From Pempheris klunzingeri (Eukaryota > Chordata > Actinopteri > Acropomatiformes > Pempheridae), in contig NC_092032.1 of assembly GCF_042242105.1 (NCBI RefSeq), positions 6,118,415 through 6,182,414 of the forward strand: DNA of 64,000 nt, written 5' to 3'. Below are positions 56,114 through 64,000 of this stretch, piece by piece. Numbering within the stretch: the first letter of the stretch is position 1; every line of letters begins with the position of its first letter. The position numbers and the translations under genes are program-made. The notes beneath the pieces are model-generated. The model was not told the DNA's origin. It was given only the letters and a program-made list of their open reading frames with translations, and did no database searches.

Positions 56114-56707
56114 TTATTATATATATTTATATATAAAATACGTAATAAGTTATTATATTATTATAGTTATTATAAGTATTAGTCTCTGGCCTTGTACTAC
56201 CGAGGTAACTTAGTAAAATATATTATACAAATGAATTTATTTCAAGGCTTTAGCCAAATACAGGACTGTCACCATTCTCCATCTACAAAGTCACTCAAAG
56301 AACCAAAGGGTCACCCCTGCAGTGTGCACTATATGCCAGTCTTGCAGTTAACATCTTTTATATTTATTATATTCATGCTCACTACATTTTCTGCTAAAAA
56401 GATAAAGCCAAATTAAACAGTCAGCATTAGTCAACTTCTTTATCAACAAGCAGAGGAAGGTTGGGTTGTGCAGTAGCACAACTCATTCTCTCTGTCTCTC
56501 ATTTTGTCTCAAAGCTGCAGAGTACGGAGAGCCCAACAGTTAAAATATGCGCAGTTTTCAACACAACATGCAAACAACTTGTTGATTTTTATTTATTTTA
56601 CTTATTTCTTTTTCCCCTTTCTTCCTGTTTTGTATAACCTATAAAAATGAAGTATTTGGATTGTGTTTTTATGAGAAATTATTTTAAGGAAGTAGAAGTG
56701 GAGCGCA

Positions 56708-56710
<3 letters not shown>

Positions 56711-56746
<36 letters not shown>
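56711..56746. repeat. (AC)n microsatellite
   Basis: Eighteen uninterrupted AC units in the wwp1-agrp2 intergenic region. Confidence 0.95.
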
Positions 56747-56748
<2 letters not shown>

Positions 56749-59700
56749 GCCCTGCCGTTTCTGAAACACAGCTCTTATTCAAACACTGTGATTCTTAATG
56801 TATCAGTACTAATAAACTGGGGTATAATACCATTTTAGTGGCAGAGTATCGTGATACCTTTTTAGGTTTGGTATACTATACCAAACACTAGCGCAATCTA
56901 GATAACATTCAACCTTTATTATAACAACCAACAACACCAACTTGCACGATACATCTTACACCATCTATACATACTAACAAAGTATTTTGTGCAAACATGT
57001 GTTAAGCACGACCATTAATCTTAAACGAATAAAAAAGATTATTTAAGGAGAAGGTGCATTCAGATCTTTCGTTGGATGCAGGCCCAGCACTAGACAGTGT
57101 TTCAAAAGTGTGAGTGAAACACACAAAAACTAAAGTTTTATTGCTAAATCAACTAATTCCTCAGCACACTCAGCGATCGTAAAGCCCCAGCAGAAGAGAC
57201 TACTTTGCTTCAGTGTGCTGCTGCACTACAGGCTAAACATGCCTGAAAATGAAGAAAGGAGAATTTACAGCTGGACACTGAACTGGCAGCTTCCAAAGCA
57301 GTGATACAAGTTTTGGAAGGAGGTGTTGTTTTGTAACAAGAGCATGAGTGATGAACTAATATTTTGGAAATCCAAAAACAAGCCAACATCGTAACACACC
57401 CTGGAAAATCCACTGCTTAATGAGGGTAAACCATCTGTTCAACACACAAATAAGGTGGAACCAAGACCAACACAGGAGCAGAGCCAATATGAAACAACAA
57501 ATATCAAAAGGTCTCATGGACATCAAGCTTATTTCCTTGGATCAAGTGATGTTCAAGAGATGTATCTCATCTTCTCGTTTGACCAGCCTCGGAATCAAAA
57601 GTCAAAATGGGCCAAAATGGGTCAAATTAAATCTCAAATTCAGCAGAGCAATGATGATTAAACAGCTTACTAAATAAAAAGACCAGAACATTACTAGTTC
57701 AACAACAGATTACTGCCTTGTTACCACGAAGAGATATCCCAGTGTTCAGTGGTAATTCCCTGGAATACGGAACATTAATTAAAGCCTTTGAACACCCCAT
57801 TAAAAAGATTAACTGACAACAGCCAGGGCTGTCTATACTTCCTTTGAGCGGTTCATTAAGGCAACAAAGCACCAAATCACTATTAAAGAAACATTTTTCT
57901 CATTGAAAGTAAAATAGCTACAGCCTGCATGAAAAAGGATTATGCTTGGCCTATAATTAAGCCAGACGATGTAAATGCTTTTCAGTCTTACCTTTTTTCT
58001 TTTTAAAACAATGTTGCACTGCAATGGTGGATGTAGCCAGTATAGGAGAATCCAACATAATAATGATAATGATGAAAGAAGTTGCTGTACAAACTTACGG
58101 AACGATGGAGAGCTGCAGAATAATGTTTTCAAACCCCATGCTGCCAAAGAACACACCGATTGCGGGGGAATGCAACAAGTTTGGGAAGAAGATGCACAAG
58201 ATAGATGCCTTACTAATTGTTTAAACATACCCATTCTTAGACCCTCAAGCACGGGTACTTTTTGTAACTGATAACCTGTTGAAGTAAAGCTGCGATTAGT
58301 TTTACATTTATAGGATTGGAGGCTTGATGGTGATCATGTCCCAGAAACCATTGGGAGGAGGAGGTTGTTTAACACAATTAAGGGGCCAGTATGTTGGAGA
58401 CAATACAGGTGCTTTTTAGTCTCTTTGTTCTTGGATATTAGAATGGCACAAGGAGGCAGTAACATGTTGATGATCCACATCAAATAATCTAGTAACAAAT
58501 AGACACAATTGTGTAGCCTCGGTGTGCTTGGACCACAGTAGATGTAATGGCTGTTACTGCCAAATGGTGTAATGTAGACTTACAGAGAATGATAAACTGT
58601 TGATAGAATATTGCTGATGTGGAGAACAACTGCAGCAAGAAAGAAGAAGAGAGCGGCATAGATTTCGCTAAAGAACACATTTCATTCACCACCACTGCTA
58701 TCGGTAATAAGTCAGAACATTTGTTCCACTGGGGCAACATGACAACCCTTTGATATTGCACCACCACAATGTGGCAGAAACATTCCTGCAATCTACAAAG
58801 GGGGTATAATCCTTGCATGTCACGCACATTTGTGGTGAACATGCCTTCACTCCATAGATGTTCATTAGAAATTATGCCCTCAGACCTTAAATCAGAGGAC
58901 TCAGCAACATCCTCATGGCATGAAGTCTTTCTAATCTGTCAAAATGGGGGTGACATAATCCTAGATGACAGTCGTGTCTGCAGTAAAACCAGGAAACCCA
59001 GGCAGCACTCAACAATTCAAAATAATCAAAAATGCCAACAAAGCTCACTCATTGTATAGAAACTGAATGCCCTTGATGTGAGGTGTGAATTAGTATAACA
59101 CCAACTACATGAAAGAAACGTTCTATTAAACACAGATGTTGTCTGTAATTCTTCCAGTAAGATTAACCTGCCTTGAGCGCATAAACAGAATATTTTCCAA
59201 TGCCATCGAAGTGGAACTGCCAGAATGACTGGAGGGATTTAATTATGGGCTCTAAACCACCCATGACCCTATCCTATAAATACCCGAATACAATATATTA
59301 GGAACATGTGGCTTGATGAACTTCTCAAACCTGAATTTCTCAGGTTGTGCAAACCAAACCAAAACTGTCCAAACACTGGCCTATCTGGAAGGTGTAAGAT
59401 TGAGTCGTCCAGCTGGGATTCACTCTTAGCACAGCTTTCCCATTGCCTCCAAATGTACCACGTATGGCACAAGCTATTTTGCTGGCTAGTCACAACAAAG
59501 CTAACATTTGACAGAGATATCAAATATTAGACAACAGTAGGATCATCAAAACTGTTCGGTTAAAGGTTAAAATAGTATGAGAAAATACTGCAGATTAAAA
59601 ACAAATGACTTTCATGCCTCAAAATACGATGATGATAGATGGCAAACCGGATATCATTTCAGTGAACGAAAGCAGGATGGTAAAATTAGGTGAGGCAACG

Positions 59701-59908
59701 AAAGAAAAGAAAGAGAAAACATGCACTAATGCATATTATACTATATGATGGTACATTAATCAATCCTATATTTCAATTTTTAAAAATAATATCACCATCA
59801 CCATGGCAGCATGCAGTCATGCCTGTTTCGTTTTGCTGTCCTGCCGTTCCATCAGACTGCCAGAAGGTGTTGTCTGTCTGCCGTCTATCCTCTGCCTCGT
59901 CTATGAAT

Positions 59909-59942
59909 AGCCAGACCTTTGTGTCTGTAAAAAGGTCTGGCT
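59909..59942. repeat. 12-bp perfect inverted repeat with 10-bp loop
   Basis: The arm agccagaccttt (59909-59920) and its complement aaaggtctggct (59931-59942) enclose gtgtctgtaa. It is probably part of a decayed transposon, and a long A run follows at about 59967. Confidence 0.7.
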
Positions 59943-61549
59943 CAACCCATTACCATTCTGGTATGGTAAAAAAAAAAAAAAAAGAAACGCTCTGGCTTGT
60001 TTGAATTTTCTTTAAACCAATCACAATCATCCTGGGTTGCTCTAAGCGCAGGATGCAGACACAGTGATCCTGCACAATATTGTTGGGGGGGGGGCTTGTT
60101 TTGGTGAAACATTTTCTTTTTACCAGCAAAAGTTGTTGTTTGACTTCACACACAGCAGCACTGGAGCTGAGGAACGACCGTGGGACCTTACTTCAGAAAG
60201 AATGTGTGTGGTAGTCAATGGCAAGACAACTTTCCACAATTTTCTACTGTCTTTCAATCTAAAAGATCACTTTGCAAGTTAAAGAAGTAAAAACTGACTG
60301 AAACTGATTAAGTATAAGACTGTTAAAATATGTAATTAGAAAAGACTATGCACCCAAAAGTAGCATAAGTGGCATCAAGATATCCAGCGTCTCTAGAGCT
60401 ACGATGTCTGTGTGTTTCATATCGGGTGTAGTCACAGGGGCAGGTGGCGCATAGACTAGAGGATAGTTCACTGAGCTGTTTCACACAAAACAAAATGATA
60501 TGTTGCTTTTGTCTTTACGACAAACTGTCTCTGAGTACATTAGTGTGTCACTGTGGTTGGTGGAATCCCATCACAAGATGATCTCTAGTTTATCTCTGGA
60601 CATGCAGACAGAGGGAACTAAAACATTCATGCAGACGTCCTGTGTATAGCCTGAATGACAATGAAGCTGATCTTAAATGTTGAAATCCACATATAATGGA
60701 GACTGGTAACAAGAGGAGTAAATAAATATCAAAAAGAAATAAAACAACTATTTATGTTATATGGCTAGTGTATTCTATAATTCACAGAAATTAAATGTCA
60801 CTAATTCTGTGTCACAAGATCTATGTGAAAGATGAAATGGTGAAAGATGAAAAACTGTGGTTGTATCTGCTGCAGTACTTTTTTTTAGCCTTCTACTCAA
60901 TACAACTCTCACATGTGACATGCACAAAAGTTATGACCCTTACTTATGTATACTCCCACAGTGAAGAGGAAACTAGGTCATATAGTTCACTGCATTACTA
61001 TGGTACTGACGTATTGTTAGCAGTTGCTGTGAATATTTCATTTTGATGTGTTAAATAAAGGTAAATTAGTCTGTATATTCATAGCGACAGTACAGACCAT
61101 AGTTACAAATGAACTGATCCGTTATCTGATTGCTGTCAAAAGTCTGTGACTTTTGACTGTCAAAGAATTTCTTTAATCAAATCATTCTCACAATGGTGGA
61201 CATAATATTAATAACGCAAAACAATACAAAACATGTATATGTAGTCACGGGACAATGATGCCGAAACACTGGAACAACCACAATGATAACGATTATACCA
61301 ATAATATACAGTATTGTTCAAAAGAATACACATACGACTTAATACAGTTTAAAGAATTGAAGCTTAAGTATGTGGTGGATAGTTTTTTGCAAGCAGCTGC
61401 CTTTAACAAGAGGTACAAAAGTTATCTTTAAACGTCTTCAAATGTGCATTCGTGACGACGCCTATTGCCCCATTCATATGATGCATCAGTCTGTGTGACG
61501 ATTGTGGCAGCATGGGTGATGGCGTCTCTGTTCACTGGTTTGTAGCGAG

Positions 61550-61555
61550 TTTATT
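61550..61555 (-). other. agrp2: Probable poly(A) signal of the agouti-family gene
   Basis: AATAAA on the minus strand lies about 30 bases after the TAA stop at 61586-61588. This implies a very short 3' UTR, as seen in AgRP-type genes. Confidence 0.55.
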
Positions 61556-61585
61556 TTCATGTCTCTGTTTTGGTGGGCCAGTTCT

Positions 61586-62351
61586 TTATGTTTTCGTCTT
61601 GCAAGCCGGCACTGTCCTCCGGCAGAAGCAGATTGCATTGAAGAAGCGGCAGTGGCATGTGGCACACGGGTTACAGCAGCCAGACTGGGGATAACACGTT
61701 TGAGTGAACTGAGAGCACTTGGACTTCACAGGCGTGGTTACAGCTTCAGAAGGAGGGGGGAGTTTACTTGGGGGAACAGGGATCACTTTGGACTTCTGGA
61801 AGGTGGAGAGGACAGAAAGAGGGAGACAGGGTTGGTCAGAGAGGGAGCGTCAAAATCAAGTGTTACAGTGATACCGTCTCACGTTCTTGTTTTGATTTCT
61901 AACTTTTTATTATGTTGATTGAAAGCTGCAAGCTCTCATTGTGAAGCCTCTTTTTTTTTTTTTTACTTTGTGTGCATGAACAACTATGTCCCAAACTGTG
62001 AAACCAGGGGAAAAAATCTGTTTATTTTAAGTTGTGATGTACCACATGTGTGTGCAAACTGTAGCTGAGCCTTTTATTTATTTTTTTATTGAATTCTTCA
62101 TCGGGACAAAACAAGCCAAAGTACAGTGTGCAATAATTCCAAAAGCTACATTTTTGATCCTTAAAAGATGATAAAATAGGCTCATGTGTTACTGAGCAGA
62201 AACGCTTCCTTTTAACTACAAACTAGAAACATCTGTGCACAATGTGATTGGAGTATAAGGCGAACACATCTTACCGGCACGTGAATCCTTTGCTGTTCAT
62301 ACTGTCCTCTCCTCGCAAAAATTGGTCTCTTTCTGTGGTTCGAAGACCCTG
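61586..62351 (-). CDS. agrp2: Agouti-family peptide, agouti-related protein 2-like; last two coding exons (5' partial)
   Basis: Agouti-family proteins are secreted antagonists of melanocortin receptors. The terminal exon 61586-61795 encodes 69 residues plus stop. Ten cysteines are spaced C-x6-C-x5-CC-x2-C-x2-C-x-C-x6-C-x-C-x6-C, the agouti inhibitor-cystine-knot pattern. The receptor-binding loop CRFFNAIC lies at about 61651-61628. The preceding exon 62275-62351 (acceptor 62352-62353, donor GTAAG, 77 nt) encodes basic text with RKRPIFARRGQYEQQRIHVP, leading into VIPVPPSKLPPPS. Phases agree: this exon ends in phase 0, and a phase-1 exon must precede it. That exon, with ATG and signal peptide, was not found up to 64000 and probably lies beyond the edge. 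NPCATCHCRFFNAICFC is closer to the AgRP type than to ASIP. agrp2 (also called asip2b) rather than agrp1 is chosen for its neighbours wwp1, rmdn1 and cpne3. Confidence 0.88.
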
Positions 62352-62353
62352 CT

Positions 62354-62910
62354 GAAAGAACATTGATTTGTTTAGGATATAATGCTACACAAAGTCAAAG
62401 AGATTGCTTTGTGTCCGATCCAAGATCACCATTAGTCCCGGGCAGACAGTGCCTCTCATGTATTGCCATCAGTTTGTTTAAAAAACTAAATAACTGGCAA
62501 GCTTAAGAACATTTAAAACTGCAGTCATTTCCAGAATCGTCTAACTCTGGCACAAAATAATACATCGTAACAACAATGTAGAATATATAAATATAAATGA
62601 TGATACAGCTTTTTAATTTCATTTCACATATGTCATATCCGGCGGCTACCATCTTTGGTTGACATATGATCCAGAGGGGCAACTTTATGGTGCAATGGAC
62701 AGAATATTTGAATCTTTAAGAATTGTATTCAATCATAACATGATTATTCTGTACAAACAAGACACCAGAACATGCAGATCATTTCAAAGCAGGCCTTTCC
62801 AGAGTGCTGTCACTACCTTCTCTGCCCACCAGAGGTGCTCTGTGAAAGAGCCTCATGTCTAATTCCTACAACCTGCCGGCTGCATCTCATCTTCTCATTA
62901 ATCTGTGTGT

Positions 62911-62947
<37 letters not shown>

Positions 62948-63830
62948 CTACTGCACTGTGCATGTGATTTAAGAGTGTATGGAAAACAGCAGTATTGCCG
63001 TGCAATGCAGATAGTGATACCACACTGAGATTGACAAGTTAATGAATGTGCCCTCAGGCCCCATTCCGAGAAAAGAAGTGCCTTGAGGCAACACTACCGC
63101 TTGTCTCTTTAATGTAATAAAATCCTTGTTTGCTGCGCATTCCCACTGAAGTTTAGTGGACAAATGGCAGTAAAACATTTTGAGACATTCAAAATGGATT
63201 TAAACAATGTCCAGCTAGCAGGGAAGCAATAAGTTTGCAAAATGACCACGCCTGACCCCATGTTCATAAATGCGGTGCCATACGATGCCAGCTGTGCTGT
63301 ACTATGTGGAGCACAGGGGGTCTCCTGCATTCAGATCATGTTGTGACAATCAAATGCTGGGAATGGCCTGACTTATGCATATGTTAAGAGTTATAACTAA
63401 AAGCTAAAATTATGCTGTCATAAATCCTGATATGCATGAAACCACCTCATTAAATTGATTTACCACTTGCCATACACTTGTACGCCTGACTGTAAGTGAT
63501 AGCCGAAAGTGATACAGTATTCTTGTTATGCCTGTGCTGTTTTCTACTCAAAATCAGTTTACTGTATGTGGTATGTACTGTATGGCTTACCACTGAGTGG
63601 CAGCTCAGGATGAAACAAAATGCACCTAGTGCTACTGTATAGGGGTGTGGGGCATGTGTGACAGTGAATATGTGGCTTCTGGAAGATTCATTTGAGGAAT
63701 GATGGCATGTCAGAGATCAGCAACAGGTCGCCTTACAGTCCGTGCAGTGCGGTGCCGCTTGAAACTAACACATGTGTAATGCTCCTGCCATATTTGGCCA
63801 CTAATGGTATATTACAGGTGGACCCTGACA
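62354..63830. other. Probable intron of the agouti-family gene
   Basis: No exon encoding a signal peptide with a phase-1 donor could be found on the minus strand. The stretch contains the TG/AC microsatellite at 62905-62945 and otherwise nothing I recognise. Confidence 0.4.
62905..62945. repeat. (TG)n(AC)n microsatellite
   Basis: Four TG units run into about seventeen AC units, so the junction is self-complementary. Confidence 0.95.
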
Positions 63831-64000
63831 GAAAGCCCCCCCACCTCTGATCCTGGTTCTGTTCGAGGTTTCCTCACCACTAATACCTGACGTTGCTCAT
63901 GTGGGGATTCTTGAGTCATTGGGTCTCTCTCTTCATTAAAGAGTTTGGTCTTGATCTGCTTTTTATGGAAAGCGTCTTGAGATAACACTTGTTATGAATC
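63830..64000. repeat. Fish dispersed repeat running off the right edge
   Basis: The text 'gttcgaggtttcctc', 'aaagagtttggtcttgatct' and 'gcgtcttgagataacac' is a widespread fish repeat end (usually 'ctgctctatatgaaaagtg' then 'ccttgagataac'). A fragment of the same family occurs at 26790-26920. Confidence 0.55.

Larger units (their letters stand above)
49030..61540. other. Intergenic region between wwp1 and the agouti-family gene
   Basis: About 12.5 kb with no host exon that I can support. It holds the hAT-like piece (49398-49560), the LINE tail (52679-52735), the piggyBac remnant (55574-56113), a CA microsatellite (56711-56746), an A run near 59967-59982 and a 12-bp inverted repeat (59909-59942). 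The remaining sequence is AT-rich and anonymous. It lies upstream of wwp1 and downstream of the agouti-family gene, so it may carry enhancers for either. Confidence 0.5.

Noticed and set aside
58489..58842. Minus-strand open frame of 117 codons in the intergenic region
   Set aside because: It has no recognisable motif, no promoter or splice context, and an AT-rich composition like its surroundings.
61559..61918. Plus-strand open frame of 119 codons
   Set aside because: It is antisense to the agouti-family terminal exon, whose minus-strand frame has the full cysteine pattern.
63588..63640. Candidate agrp2 first exon on the minus strand before the donor at 63587
   Set aside because: The phase-1 frame has no in-frame ATG with a hydrophobic stretch, and the ATG-led frame hits a stop.

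Overview
This is a window of a ray-finned (teleost) fish nuclear genome. The genes are split into many short exons with GT-AG introns. The non-coding DNA is full of typical fish repeats: CA/GT and GA microsatellites, LINE 3' tails ending in tetranucleotide repeats, and piggyBac, Harbinger and hAT-like debris. One gene at the right end belongs to the agouti family branch called agrp2 in fish, which tetrapods lack. I cannot name the species; a percomorph is my guess.

Layout from left to right. Two complete tandem copine-3-like genes lie on the minus strand. The first has CDS 134-5992 and the second 8930-14613. Each has 15 coding exons, a 541-residue product and a non-coding first exon upstream. 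The 0.7 kb between them holds a decayed non-LTR reverse transcriptase fragment. A roughly 0.9 kb divergent promoter region separates the second copine from rmdn1 on the plus strand (16228-19020, 10 coding exons, 312 residues). The 3' ends of rmdn1 and wwp1 converge on a degenerate dispersed repeat (about 19380-20230). wwp1, a NEDD4-family HECT ubiquitin ligase, occupies 23472-41682 on the minus strand. It has 23 coding exons and 951 residues (C2, four WW, HECT), plus two non-coding 5' exons reaching about 48.9 kb. I worked out exon limits by hand from splice signals, reading phase and protein homology; every CDS sums to a multiple of three.

From about 49 to 61.5 kb I see no host gene, only repeats, including the C-terminal end of a piggyBac transposase. 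At 61586-62351 on the minus strand lie the last two coding exons of an agouti-family peptide: a ten-cysteine knot domain with an RFF loop, preceded by a basic/proline linker exon. Its signal-peptide exon was not found and probably lies beyond the right edge.

The gene order copine - rmdn1 - wwp1 matches human 8q21 (CPNE3, RMDN1, WWP1). An agouti-family gene lying upstream of, and in the same direction as, a NEDD4-type ligase, with copines nearby, echoes ASIP-ITCH-CPNE1 on human 20q11 and AGRP-WWP2-CPNE2 on 16q. I read the locus as the third branch of a vertebrate paralogon that kept its agouti member in fish. The genes are not an operon; they are linked by ancestry rather than by a shared pathway.
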